A stretch of 64,000 nucleotides of DNA from Diphasiastrum complanatum (lineage: Eukaryota > Streptophyta > Lycopodiopsida > Lycopodiales > Lycopodiaceae), in the NCBI GenBank assembly GCA_029204225.1, contig CM055109.1, positions 28,635,361-28,699,360 on the forward strand, written 5' to 3'. The translations under genes and the position numbers were made by a program. Below, piece after piece: positions 11,663 to 23,797 of this stretch (positions are counted from its first letter, which is position 1; each line of letters begins with the position of its first letter). The notes below the pieces were generated by a model. It was not told the DNA's origin and made no database searches. It saw only the letters and a list, made by a program, of their open reading frames with translations.

Positions 11663-12708
11663 CGTTTGTTATGTGAGTTTGAATATGTGTTTGTAAGTTT
11701 GTAACCTATGTTGTTTTGTGATAATGTTCTTTTAGTTTGCTCATTTTTTTACTTTTTTTTTTACACCCTTTTACGTTATGTTTTTGTTTTCTTGCAAGTC
11801 AGTCAGTCAAAGAATCTTTAAAGTACTCAGGCGTAACTTTCAGCTTCTATTCCAAAACATTCAATTGTTGTACAGAGTCAGAAAGATCACACAGCAACAC
11901 CACCTTGTGCACCGCCATTATCACCATACTCCATTAGATATTATCTATCGATGTGTGGCCAACACAAATTATCTTCACAAGCGATGTTGTGCAACCCCAA
12001 AGCACAATTCAAATGTGAGAAAAAATCACTACTCAGAAGACACAAGCCAGAGACTACTCACACACGCTTCCACGCAGTATTTTTTTCATGAGTGGACTCC
12101 CAAGAAACAACATATAGATTGGAAAAAAAGAAATTAAGGGACTTCACAACAAATGTTCTATTTGGAAACCAATGGAGCACATTATCTGGCTGCCAATATT
12201 ATCCAACAAAAGATCCATCTTTCCAACAAGATGGAATGTTCACAAAAACCACAACCACCTTCAATAAGCAGTTGGTTTTACGTAAGCGATACAAAATCCA
12301 CACTTTTTCAGCTGTATATCCATGCTCGCTACTTCAACAAGCTCAAAAGTTGCAATGATGAAAAATTCCTGACTCCATCAGTTAATGGAATTATAGATAC
12401 ACAACCCCAAAGACAAATGTCATTTTCAACGGCAAATAATGATGACTCTTCGAAAAATTGTACATTGAGCATGTATAAAAAGACAGACAAGATCCCTATC
12501 ATCCCTTGTCCACACCCATTCCTTCTCCCATGTTCCACCATATAATTAATCTTGAAGCTTCATCTCCTTTTCTCATCCATGCTTCAAGACCTCATTCCCA
12601 TCCGATTGATCATTCTGAACTTGCTCTAGTTCTCACTTGAAGCACTTCGTGGAGCAGACAAGTCTACAACATTTGCAGCATACAGATGATGCCAATTCGG
12701 AACTCCCA
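11663..12708. other. Non-coding interior of the inverted-LTR element
   Basis: Short open frames on both strands (for example 11778-12137 and 12153-12545) show no recognised domain. The stretch lies where pol would be in a complete element. I see no RT, RNase H or integrase motif. No clear polypurine tract precedes the LTR copy at 12709. Confidence 0.6.
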
Positions 12709-13346
12709 GAACTTAAACTTAGAAACTTAAGCTTAGATCATAAAAGATTTTAGGTTATCTTGAGTTCTAAGTTTAGAGTCTTAGACTTTTTAAGTTAGAA
12801 GTGGAGAAGTTTAGAAGTCTTAGAATTGCAAGTATTAGAAATTAATCCCATAAGTTAGTAGAAGCTTATGGAAGACCCTTCTTGCTATAAGAAAAGAGGC
12901 ATTTCCCTTGTGAAATAACACTTTGAGATTATGCTAAATTGCTCTCTCTTTGAGACTATCATTCTATTTCTTTGTGTTCCCATTGGAAGGTGCATAGCTT
13001 GAGGGAAGGTGCTCGGGCCTCCTCTTGCCTCCTTTCATCGGTTTTACTTGTGGCATGCTTTTATTTGCTTATTGCTTAGTATTATTCACAAGTCATGTTT
13101 TCTAATCCCTTTTGGGTGTTAAGTAGGATTTAGTCCTCTTGCTAGTTGGGAAGCCTTAGCAAGATTTTATTTGTTGATCCTTGCCAGTTGGGTAAGCCTT
13201 AGCAAGTTCATTTTGTTTATTGGACATTGGCTATTTGGGTACCGCCTTAGCCACATCTTAGTTAGTCTTATTTCCGTTCTGAGCACTAGTTGGGAAAGCC
13301 TTGGTGCTCCCTCCTTTAGACCTAGCCACCGTAGTGGAGTAGAAAT
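12709..13346 (+). repeat. Second LTR copy, plus orientation, trimmed
   Basis: This copy matches the left LTR from 8120 onward, so it lacks the first 162 bp. It also lacks about 85 bp near its 3' end (the counterpart of about 8728-8810) and stops after GGAGTAGAAAT, 10 bp short of the LTR end. It joins the inverted copy directly. Confidence 0.88.
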
Positions 13347-14204
13347 AGGTCTAAAGTAGAGGTTCGTGCATAATATAGTGGTAGACCGGTCGTCCACCTT
13401 CTAAGTTCTACAAGCTTTCAACTATGAATAAAACATAAACAAGGAGGGAGTACCAAGGCTTTCCCAACTGGTGCTCGGAACGGAAATAAAACTAACTAAG
13501 GTGTGGCTAAGGCGGTACCCAACTAGCCAATGTCCAATAAACAAAATAAACTTGCTAAGGCTTACCAACTAGCAAGGATCAACAAATAAAATCTTGCTAA
13601 GGCTTCCCAACTAGCAAGAGGACTAAATCCTACTTAACACCCAAGAGGGATTAGAAAACATGACTTGCGGCTAATACTAAGCAATAAGCAAATAAAAGCA
13701 TGCCACAAGTAAAACCAATGAAAGGAGGCAAGAGGAGGCCCGAGCACCTTCCCTCAAGTTATGCACCTTCCAATGGGAACACAAAGAAATAGAATGATAG
13801 TCTCAAAGAGAGAGCAATTTAGCATAATCTCAAAGTGTTATTTCACAAGGGAAATGCCTCTCTTCTTATAGCAAGAAGGGTCTTCCATAAGCTTCTACTA
13901 ACTTATGGGATTAATTTCTAATACTTGCAATTCTAAGACTTCTAAACTTCTCCACTTCTAACTTAGAAAGCCTAAGACTCTAAACTTAGAACTCAAGATA
14001 AACTAGAATCTTTTATTTTCTAATCTTAAGTTTCTAAGTTTAAGTTTTCTAAGTTAAGTTTTCTAACTTAGAAGTTTAGAATTTAATTAAGTTTCTACCC
14101 ATGGACTTATAACACACATGCCATGGTAGGAGTCTATTAACAAGTACTCATAGTGGACTTACAATACACATGCCATGGTGTTTTATTTTACTTTGTTGCT
14201 AACA
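13347..14204 (-). repeat. Third LTR copy, inverted, forming the right end of the element
   Basis: This is the reverse complement of left-LTR positions 8819 to 7958, about 858 bp, ending GCTAACA next to ACATG. With the copy at 12709-13346 it forms a large palindrome with an off-centre core. With the left LTR it forms terminal inverted repeats of about 860 bp. Confidence 0.92.
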
Positions 14205-14343
14205 ACATGTTGTTTGTGATTTCTCGGACAACTAAACTCAGATCTACGAAAGCTTGCTGTCAATCTTATTCCATTTCCACGTTTGCATTTCTTTATGGTT
14301 GAATTGCTCCTCTAGCATCAAGGGGTTTCCAACAATATTGTGC
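14205..14343 (+). pseudogene. Beta-tubulin pseudogene, 3' part
   Basis: Directly after the retroelement the tubulin reading continues: Thr-Cys-Cys-Leu, a stop where Arg is expected (CGA to TGA), then [20 protein letters not shown] and HFFMV. A one-base loss then shifts the frame, and [13 protein letters not shown] follows to about 14343, near codon 285 of 445. Similarity ends there, so the last third of tubulin is missing. Confidence 0.93.
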
Positions 14344-15317
14344 CTATTCCTATCTCTCTTTCCCTATGCCCTGGGGCGCCCTCTCTGCCTCGTTCTTTTT
14401 TTCTTTCTTTGCTCTCGATCCATCGTCTAGCCATGGCAGCGGCCATGCTATCAGCATGATCCAAAGTGGCTCCCCTATCTTCACCGCCCGCTGCTACCTT
14501 TCACGAGTGCAGATTTGATCCATCGGGTTACTTTGGCCATTCTTCTTCTTCTATGTCCAAAGATTTTGCCTATTGTAGGGCAACGATTCTGCCTAATGTT
14601 TGATCTGAAAGCCACTTCTATAGCAACCAAATAGCCCTAACAAATGTCTTTAATGATTTTCTGGCCAACGATGGAGATAGAAGGAGGTGCACTGGCAGCC
14701 TCTCTCATACTGAGAATGGCTAAGAACTACAGCGGTGGCTCATTTTCGGAACTTTATTTTTGCAGCTTTGTCCGTTCACTACAATAGTCATTTTGATCTA
14801 TCTCTTTGGCACTCTCCGTTTGTGTGTTTCATTCATAAACTGCCCACACAAAATAGTCGGACGTAATCCTAATAGACTATGGGATCTGACTACAAAGCAT
14901 TGGACTTTTGCTTACAATCTGCTTACAATCACCAACTGTCGGAACCAGGCCTTCGGCTCAATCCATCTGACTACAAACTGTCGGATCTAAACCACCCTCG
15001 GATCTGAACGCAACAAGCACAAATGCGTTGAACCATCAAAAGTAAACCATATGACCTAGGCCTCAGATCTGACTTGCAAAACCCAATTCCATCATATATA
15101 AACAACCTTCCTTCCTGCCCATCGGACCCAGCCTTCCTTTCTGCCCATCAGACCCTGCCCATCGGACATGACCTCGCACCCAGCCTTCAGATCCCATGGA
15201 ATGTATACCTCTGCCCATCAGACATAAACCTTTGTTTAACGGTCTCCCATTATATGTACATCGGGTCTACCCATCGAACCTGACCTCGCACCCAGCCTTT
15301 TTCAAAATACGATTCTA
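14344..15317. other. Gene-free stretch with a short degenerate repeat
   Basis: No gene is recognised. Between 15115 and 15300 the phrase CTGCCCATCRGAC and close variants recur at 15115, 15141, 15155, 15211 and 15268, and GACCTCGCACCCAGCCTT occurs twice (15169, 15281). CGGATCTGA-like words are frequent from 14880 to 15070. Confidence 0.6.
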
Positions 15318-17302
15318 AAGATAATTCGATGTAGCCACTACTTCTGTCCACAATTGTTTTGGTGTTTTTGCATGAGCCATCATACACCTAGCAACTTCCA
15401 TTAGTGTACAATTTCTTCGTTCAACTATTCCATTGTGCTAAGATGTGTATGATGCAGTCTTCGTATGCATAATACCTCAATCAGTATAGTAAGCTTTGAA
15501 TTCGTTGAAAATGTACTCACCTCCATGATCTGTGCAAATCTGCTTCAACTTACTGCATGTTTGCTTCTCAGCCCAATTCGTATACTCAACGAATTTTTTG
15601 AAAGCTTTAGATTTTGTACGTATAAAGTATACTACAACAAACTTGCTGAAGTCATCAATAAACGTAATGAAGTACTTTGCATCACCCAACGACAATACTC
15701 CAAATGGTCCACAAATATCTGAATGCACAATTTCAAGTACCTTGGTTGCTTTATAGACATTTTTTTTAAGAAAAGATTCGTAGGTAGTTTGAATATCTCT
15801 ACTTTTAATTTTAACTCTTTCAATTCTCTGACTCTTGTTGGCTTGGTAAAAGGCTTCCATGTTCATGTGACATAGTCTTATGTGCCATAGTATATCTGTC
15901 GATTCTTGAGTTGGATTGGCTTGTTCGATTCGAGTTTGAATGTTCAAGTGACACAAATTTCCTTCTCTGTTGCCTTTAGCAACTAGGTTATCAAAATATT
16001 CCTTGAATGGTTAACAAGAGTTCTTTGTGAAGGTTACTGACATGCCTGTATTGACTATCTTTGCTATGGATAGAAGATCTTTGTCACGAGTAGGGACATT
16101 GAGAACTTCCTCCAGTTTCTTGTCACCCTGATTTGTGTCCAGCCATAGTACACCAGTTCCATCAACATGTGCTTAGAACTGTCTCCAAGTATAATGAATC
16201 TCGAATAGTTTGTTTTCTTGTACTCAGACAATATTTGTTTCAAGGCAACAAAATGTGAGGTGGCTCCCGAATCAAGTACTACTTCTCGAATTTTAGAATA
16301 TGTTGAACAACATTGATCAACACTAATATAAGCTGCTGAGTTTCTTGTTGTCATATCTTCTACTACTCTGGAGCATTCTGTTTTGTCTTCAACATAGTTT
16401 GAATATGAAGGTTCGCTTCGATTCTGCTCCATTTTGTTTCTGGGATTTTGATAACAGTCTACTGCTACATGACCTCGTTTATAACAATGAATGCATTCAA
16501 TCTTTGGATTTAATCAACACTTATCTTCTATGTGACTTGATCTTTTGCATATGTTGCAGATCTTCTTATTACCAAAATTTTTCTGTTGTTTTTCTGATTG
16601 TTGATCATTTGTCTTAGACTCATTCTTTTTAGATGACTCCCTCTTAAACTTAGACTTCTTAGAAGATTTATTCTTCTGAGTAAATAGAGCATTTTTGGAA
16701 TCACCATTGTCATCATAGCGTTCACAAACTTCTACTTCCTCTTTAACTTCGCCTATTGCCTTTTGAAGTGTCATTGTCGTATCTTTTGCCAATAAGGTCC
16801 GAGTTGTGTGGAATGACCTGGGTAGGGCTGAAAATAACTAAGTTGTTTTTCCTTTGAAATTGCATTTTTCTCGGTAGAATTCTACAAGGAAATAAACAGG
16901 TCTTTTATCTTTCATACGAATGTGTTCAGGTCTTTGCCATCCCACTGTAGGTAAGTTAATTGGTCATCCAAGAACATGATTTGATTACAAGATCGAGTCT
17001 CATTCTTGGTTTGCAATTCTTCCCATAAGTCTTTTGCATTCAAAATTGATGTAAGATCTAGCATTATATTGTCATGCACTGAAGACACAATAATTGCTAT
17101 AGCTTTGTCATTTCTCAAACTCCATTCTCGAAGTTCTTTGCCAGGAGTAGCTATTGGCTTCTCCTCTATTGGTTCTACCCATTGCCATAGACCTTTGCCC
17201 TTCAATATGAGTGAAGTCTTTAATTTCCAAATCAAATAGTTTGGAACTTTCTGGATCCAAGATCGTAGTGATCTTAGCCTGAATATTGTTGATCGACGAC
17301 AT
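15318..17302 (-). pseudogene. Ty1/copia remnant: gag, protease, integrase
   Basis: Read from right to left, this is a Copia polyprotein with breaks. Seen: the gag start near 17302 (MSSINNIQAKI), gag core (IWKLKTSLILKGKGLWQWV and AKDLWEELQ, 17235-16912), zinc knuckles (CNICKRSSHIEDKC near 16520 and a CIHCYKRGH-type knuckle near 16480), protease (VVLDSGATSHFV near 16270), GAG-pre-integrase (LCHMNMEAFYQANKS), and the integrase core with Asp in VHSDICGPFG, Asp in CTDHGGEYI (near 15520) and Glu in HNGIVERRN (near 15420). Similarity runs to about 15318. Reverse transcriptase and RNase H are missing. The lineage is that of the remnant at 5576-6700. Confidence 0.87.
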
Positions 17303-17429
17303 CTTCTGTTTTTTGAATAACTCCAGATGCGGCTTGATAATGGATGTATGAAGAATGCTGAGAGGGATGCGAAGATACCATTGTATCGACTCTGACTTGA
17401 TCTAATACAACTATATCAGTTCTAGAAGC

Positions 17430-17442
17430 TCTGATATCACTG
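17430..17442 (-). promoter_or_regulatory. Primer-binding site of the Copia remnant (tRNA-Met type)
   Basis: On the minus strand the sequence reads TGATATCAGAGC, close to the usual TGGTATCAGAGC complement of initiator tRNA-Met. It directly follows the LTR end (CCTACA). Confidence 0.75.
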
Positions 17443-18031
17443 TAGGAAAAATAGTAATAATTCTTCCACAAAGAATACGATGAAAGTTTGAATAAATCAA
17501 ACTAATATCAGTGTCTTCAATCAAGTTTCTTTCTGATCTATGTACTAATAGAACAATATTTACCTTGATTAAATTAGCATGCAGAAATCATATGCGGAAT
17601 CAAGAGACAATTTAAGACAATTTTAGACAAACAGAAAAACTATTGATCAAAAACGAAATTATAATTTTGAATCTGAATCAATATACATCTCTTGTTGTCT
17701 TATCTCGTTGTTGTGTCTTTGATTGAATGAGTCTTAGAGTCTCTTTAGTTTGAAAGTTTTTGAGTGAGTTACAACGAGTACTGTACATGTCTTTATATTG
17801 CTACAAGACAGGTCTTTTGGCCTTTTTATTCTGTAATAGTAGATCTAACCATTTACGACGATTGATATTCAAATAGACGCTCTGTTTTCAGGGTCGAATA
17901 ATTTTTGTTCGTGAGTATTTTGCAAAAGTCTGTCTCTTCGTTACAGTTTCATGTTTCGCAAATATTTTGCGACACTTGTCTCTTCATAATAGATATGAAC
18001 TTTAAGATTTTGTTCGCGAATCTTTTGAGTT
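17443..18031 (-). repeat. 5' LTR of the minus-strand Copia remnant
   Basis: On the minus strand the LTR ends in CCTACA just before the primer site. A TATA-like AATATAAAGACA lies near 17797. The outer edge is not certain, because the plus-strand Ty3 LTR starts at 18032 and may have truncated it. Confidence 0.6.
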
Positions 18032-18771
18032 TGTTGGAGAGCTTGTGGATCCCAAGGCAACCCTAACCCTAGTTAATAAGTGAGAGGGATTTGGCACTCT
18101 GCATGTGTAAGTCCAACTCGATAATCACATAGTTATTTGATTGATTAGTTAAAAGTTAATAAAGGACTTTAGACCTTTTTGCGGGACTTTTAATGTCGCA
18201 AGGCCTAAATGTCAAGTTAGTGAATAAATTCAGATTCCCACACTTTGATGGTTCCCACACTTTTTTAAACTTCAATAAAAAGAGAGACAAAAGTGGACCA
18301 ATAGGATTCAGAGGCCAGGGTCCTCCTCTCTACTATTAAAAGGGACCAACTCGAGTTGCTTCTGATGTTCATTTTATCATTTCAATAAAGCAGATTGGTT
18401 CTCTTTAGAAATGGATTGATGAATCTCCTTGCTCTTCCTCTCTTTTCCTCCATTTCTCGTGCTTCCTTTATATTTGTTAATTGTTGGATTTGATCATTAT
18501 TGGGATTGCTATTTCTATGCTTTTTGTGAGAGAGAAAAGGAGAGAGAGAAGAGTAAGTTTTTATCATTGTTGTGGATTTAGGCTTAATGGACGTAGTGTT
18601 AATGCTTAGTGTTAATGGATGTTAGTGTTAGATCCTCCATTCATGTTGAGATCTGAACTATACTATCACTCTCATGGGAACGAACCTCCGCGTGACAACT
18701 AACTCCATCTCTTTGATGCTAGATTGACTAGATCTTGGATTCAAGTTAGGCAAGAAAAGAAACCCACTACA
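18032..18771 (+). repeat. 5' LTR of an Athila/Tat-like Ty3 element
   Basis: This runs from TGTTGGAGAGC to CCCACTACA, 740 bp, and ends four bases before a primer site. A TATA-like TATTAAAAGG lies near 18343 and AATAAAG near 18384. A part of the same LTR (18104-18460) occurs inverted at 32300-32665. Confidence 0.8.
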
Positions 18772-18775
18772 ATTT

Positions 18776-18793
18776 TGGCACCGTTGCCGGGGA
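18776..18793 (+). promoter_or_regulatory. Primer-binding site, tRNA-Asp type
   Basis: TGGCACCGTTGCCGGGGA matches the plant tRNA-Asp 3' end with one change (G to A at position 5). It marks the start of the internal region of the Ty3 remnant that follows. Confidence 0.88.
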
Positions 18794-19992
18794 GCTACGC
18801 CAATTTTTCAGTTTGCAGCATGTTTGGTTGATGGTTAGCTTGCATTAGGCATCTTGTCGTGGCATAAATGGTGTTAGATCTGTATTTTAGAGTTATTTGG
18901 AATTGATCTTGCTTGATTTGAGTGGATTTGCTTGTTTGAAATATTAAACAGGGAAATCTATTCAAATCACCAATCTTAAGATCCATTTGGATCTGAGATA
19001 TCAGAGAAAATAACAAAAATCGGTCAAATATGTCAGATTTGGTCAAAAAGAGACAAAAAGCATCATCAGAGCTCAAAACTTTTTACTCTTTCTCAAGAAA
19101 CTTTTGTCGAGTTGCAGACACCTTCGGTTTTGTTTACAAAACCTTCAGTTTGAAGGGCGAAGATTAATTCCCAGCAGATTTTCAGAAACATAAAAAAAAC
19201 CGCCAAAAAATACTAAAAATTATCAAAACCCTAAAAAATATAGAATAAGAACCTTTGCCCGATTTACTATGCTAAGATGTGATTCAGATCTATCTACTGC
19301 CAGGTCGGCAAAGAATAATACCAAAAATAAAAAGGGTTTCAGAGGATCAGTTGTCATATTGTCATATTTTTGCCAAAAAAGTCACTTTTTTGCAAAATTA
19401 CCAGTATTACTCTTGATCCTTTGCCAAAACCTTCGTCGAGTTTTCAGAACATTCTATTTGTAGAAAAATACTATTTCTGAGTTCGGCGAAGATTCTTCTT
19501 GATCAGATTACAAAAAAATCTTGATTTTTACCCTCGTTAGATTACAGAAACTGTATTTCCTTGTGTCAAAAATCTTCGTCCAGTTTTTCATAGTTTTATT
19601 TGTGTCAGATCTTCCATCTGAGAAGTCGACAAAGGTTATTTTCGAAGAAATTGCCAAAAAAGTTGTTCAGAGAGTTTTTTCCCAACATAGCACTGTTTAA
19701 ACTTCGCCGAGCCAACCTTCACCTAGCGAACCTTCGCCAATCCTATTTTTAGTTTTTGATTTTTAAGATCAAGTCTCTGTCAAAATTTGGATCAAATCTG
19801 ATATATTCTAAATTGAATTCAGAGAGATTTATCATTTTTGAGAAGTATTGATTGATCGAATTTCGGAAAGCTTTTCATCATATAGAATCAGATTCTTGAA
19901 AAGTGGAATAGATCTAGTAGATCTAATCTGAGATAGTTTTTTGAAAAAATCTAGATCCAATCTCATTATCTATTTGATCTAAATTTGTAAAG
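18794..19992. other. Untranslated leader of the Ty3 remnant
   Basis: This 1.2-kb stretch lies between the primer site and gag and has no recognised gene. The phrase CTTCGTCGAGTTTTCAG and variants recur (about 19101, 19429, 19568, 19700). A long leader is usual for this group. Confidence 0.6.
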
Positions 19993-21388
19993 ATGGCTGC
20001 CCCTAGAGCTGCTCTTGGAGGTGCTCCACAGGAGGTCAATCCAATTATTGTTAGAAGAGCACCCCGATTGGATCTACCCAAATATAATGGATTAACACAT
20101 CTTGTTAGATTTCTTCAAGTCTATGCTGAATCCTGTGAGGTCTATGGTGAGATTTATCCTCAAGATAAACTTAAGATATTTCCTATGGCCTTGACAGGTG
20201 CAGCACAAGATTGGTACTATAACCAAGATGAAACTGAACGTACAGATTGGGAGGTTGTTAAACCAGCCTTATCACACGGTTCAAACCGTGGAAGTTTATG
20301 GAAGACCCTTTCCTACTTTTAAGTAGAATTAAAATGGGAAAGAGAGAAATGGTTCGAGATTACATCGAAAGGGTGAAACGTCTTAGATCTGAATGCGAAC
20401 TTGAGCTGATTAATGAAAATGCCATGATTATGTGATTTTTGTCAGGACTACCTAAACGGATCAGACGTGACCTGAAACGCCATAATGAGTATGCACTTTT
20501 GCAAAATGCTATGGACGATGCAATTTGGGAGGAGGATGAAGATTCATATGATAAGCCGAATGTCAGTATGTTGTCTTATACAACAGGGTAGACTACTACG
20601 ACATCCACCACTATTGCATCAACGAATGCCAATGCTACTGCAGAAATGATGCTCAATGAGTTCGAGAAACTTGGGAAGACCCAGCAGAAACAGATGAAAA
20701 ATTTGTAGTTGCTATTTGATGAGAAGATCAAAGCATTGGAAAATTTTCACGGAGAAGCGAACAAGGAACCTGAGAAGTTTGCAAATAATTCTCCTACCGG
20801 GGAAAATATCTGGTGTTCTATTTGTACAGGAAATCACACAGTGAACGAGTGTCCTCAATTGAAACCTCAATTGAAAAACCGAATGAAAACCAGTGTTTGC
20901 CATCTGTGTAATTCACTTGACCATGAGACTGTTTTTTATAGTTTCAACCCTCGAATAATTCAGCAACAGTATGCCCAGATGGGATATCAAGATCCATAGT
21001 ATGGAGGAAATCCAGCAGCAAGACAGCGACAATCTACTCTTGGATACCCAGAACGTCTAGCTTTGCCTGCCCCACCAAAACACTCTGCTCTTCCTGCCAA
21101 TCTGATGGAACCAGAACCTTACGGAAGTGCTGAGAAATGGAGCTATGGTAATGATCCGGAAGGTGGATCTTCAGAACAGTATGCCATTTATGCTGCCGCT
21201 CAATAACAAGCCTCGAGAAGTTGGACCAGAGCACCACTTGATGCTTTGCATGTGGAGAAAATCACAGAGTTGCAGAATGCCCAAATAAAGGAAAATTTCT
21301 ACCATTCTGTCATGATTGTGGATATGAGCATTGCTATAAAGACTGTCCAGGAAGACCGAAGCCACCACCAGCTACAGCACCTGTAAAT
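19993..21388 (+). pseudogene. Ty3 gag pseudogene (Athila/Tat-like)
   Basis: The start ATG at 19993 opens MAAPRAALGGAP. The Retrotrans_gag domain follows (LPKYNGLTHLVRFLQVYAES, then ALTGAAQDWYYNQ). The frame changes near 20320 and again near 20430, and single stops occur (about 20590, 20708, 20998, 21206). Zinc-binding motifs follow: CSICTGNHTVNEC (near 20818), CHLCNSLDHETVFY (near 20905, with the last Cys lost), and two more knuckles near 21240-21350 (ACGENHRVAEC and CHDCGYEHCYKDC). The many breaks mean it is old. Confidence 0.85.
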
Positions 21389-22283
21389 TTGATAACAATC
21401 AAGCAAGGATCAGTAGCTCAGAATAAACCAAGTGCACTCTTGATGGTGGTCACTAGAGCACAAAAGCAAAAAGAACCAGTAGTGGATCCAGTACCTGTTG
21501 ATTCTATTCCATTGAACGAAACACCAACAGCATCGGGAGTCTATCCAAATCTTAATACAGAAAAACGAAGATATCAGGATATGAGACAGTGGATTAAACA
21601 TCTGCAAGAAGAAGAGGAACTTGAAGCTGCTAAAGTAACAGCTGAAGTTCGGTCTTCACCATTGCAGCCTCCAAGAAATTTACGTACGGATATGAATGAT
21701 CGATTACATCATCACGAAGAACCCTTCAAGATGACCGAATCGGAAGCATCGCATACAGAATTACTCATGAACATTTTGTCTAGCAAGATCAATATTTCAT
21801 TGGGAGAATTCCTAAAGTTGGTGCCAAAAGCTAAAGAAGTCTTAGCGCAAAAAAAAAGCTCAAGGAAAACTAGAAGTCCACCAGGAGCCACTTTTTTGTG
21901 CTGGATTTGAAGAATCTAACAATGTACTCCATGTTGGAGCCGCTTGGGAAAGTGAACAAAAGAATATCACTCTGCCGATAGAACATAGACAATTTTCTAA
22001 AGAAGCAACCGTGATAGATGCCAGTTTAGGAGTTAACCTGATTTCTACAAAGCTATGTACAAAATGGGGCCTTACAAAGATTAAACCTGCTACTTTTGCT
22101 ATTAAGCTAGCGGATCAAACGACAGTTCATCTACAAGGAATGGTGGAAGATATACATGTCAGAATTGCAAGAGTACAGTTCGTCATCACTTTCGTCGTGA
22201 TGGACTTACCAGAAGCACCAAATGTCTACCAAGTTCTATTAGGATGTCCATGGTTACGAGTTGTGCAAGTAATTCATAACTAG
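21389..22283 (+). pseudogene. Ty3 linker and protease region, broken
   Basis: The frame 21389-21910 (173 residues) is hydrophilic, with an acidic coiled stretch (HLQEEEELEAAKVTAEV); it is the spacer usually found between gag and protease in this group. The protease follows in other frames. The window shows VIDASLGVNLISTKLC (near 22013), where the family usually has a DGGAGVN-type active site, and VYQVLLGCPWLRV (near 22230), the GRPWL-type end of the protease. The altered active-site loop suggests an inactive enzyme. Confidence 0.75.
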
Positions 22284-22489
22284 GATACCGAAAAAATCAC
22301 TTTTAAAAATCGTGAATATGCAGTTAAGGTTGATTCTACAACTTGGACTATCAAACCAGTGGTTCAAAAAGCGGATGACGATTCATCAACAATGGATCAC
22401 ACTTGTGATCAACTAGAGAAAAAATTGGGAGTTCACTACGATTCTCAAACGGATACTGTCAATCGGAATGAAGCTCTTGCAACAATTGA

Positions 22490-23797
22490 TTGTATAGCAG
22501 GATATATGTGTCAACAAGATATTCAATCAGAGTTGAGCCAATCACGTTTCCACTAAATGTGCTGAATGTAGCCTGGATATCAACAGAACCTATACCAGAT
22601 CCAATTGAGGATGATCTCATACCAGTGAGTGATGCCTTAACTTATGATGGCAATGCGGAACTTACAGATGAACAGATTCTACATCATATGGATCCGACCA
22701 GATTTGGAGTGCGTAATGTTCCTGATGAACCAACAATCAAACTGCCCAAAGCAGTTATATTGAAGAGAGGCAGGATCACAGGTTCGATAACAAAGAAACA
22801 AGCTAAGAAATATTATGATACGGTTCTAAAATGGGAAAATCCCCCTCAAAATATCGATTCAAAGAAAGTGCCACCCTTTTTGGATAAAGGCAAAGGAAAA
22901 GTCAAGAATGATCCTTCAAGTCAGATTTCCAGCAAGACATCATCGTCTAGGAAGCCTTCACCTGCGAAAAAAGATTCATCATCTCGAAAGTCATCACCTC
23001 CACGATCAATTCCTACTAAGAAGGCTAAACGAAGGTCCAAGACAAGTCCTTTCGAAAAAAAAACATGCAAATGTAATCCAGCATGATATGCCAGAGCATT
23101 TTAAACATTATACACTGGATGATGTGGTTATCATGTTACCTAAAGCACATCGTGAAGAACACATGCCAAAATCTAGAGAGGTTTACGATGGCCCAGCTAG
23201 GATGCAACCAATGAATCTTGCTGAACCAGGAGAACCGGAAAAGATTGTACAAGTGGGATCACAACTTACTCCTGAACAGTATCAAGCACTCCGTTTGTTA
23301 CTTATTAAGTATCAAGATTGCTTTGCATGGACTTATCAAGACTTAAAGGGTATTTCGACATTAGTGATTGAACATATCACACCTTTAGTACTTGATGCAG
23401 TTCCAAAGGTTACAAAGTTCTATCGCTGTAATCCTAATGTGGCAGATCTGATAAAGAAAGAACTTCAGAGACTGCTTAACGCCGATTTCATTTATGAGAT
23501 CGAGCCTACAAAATGGATTTCACCGATTGTCATTGTTCCTAAGAAAAATGGAAAATTGCGAATCTGTGTGAATCTCAAAGCATTGAATAAAGTGCATGAA
23601 AGGATCAGTTTCCATTACCTTTTACTGAAAGCATTTTGGATCGCCTTGCTGGAGTGGAAGCTTATAGTTTCCTGGATGGATTTAGTGGTTACAACCAGGT
23701 TAAGATCGCACCTACCGATCGCCACAAAACCAATTTTGCAATAGAATGGGGCACCTATGCTTACAAAGTAATGCCATTTGGACTCTGTAATGCACAA
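22490..23797 (+). pseudogene. Ty3 reverse transcriptase, truncated
   Basis: This part starts with the low-complexity linker (Ser/Lys/Pro-rich, about 22900-23080) and the pre-RT motif EHFKHYTLDDVVIMLPKAHR (near 23096). The RT fingers follow: CFAWTYQDLKGIS, RCNPNVADLIKKELQRLL, WISPIVIVPKKNGKLRICV. After a frame change near 23625 the palm begins (FLDGFSGYNQVKIAP, with the motif A Asp). It stops at MPFGLCNA near 23797, before the catalytic YVDD box. At that point the sequence changes abruptly to the coiled-coil reading frame. No RNase H or integrase is present. Confidence 0.85.

Noticed and set aside
7958-14204. A DNA transposon with 860-bp terminal inverted repeats
   Set aside because: The inverted repeats are full LTRs with a TATA box and a tRNA-Asp primer site, and the interior has gag; it is a rearranged retroelement.
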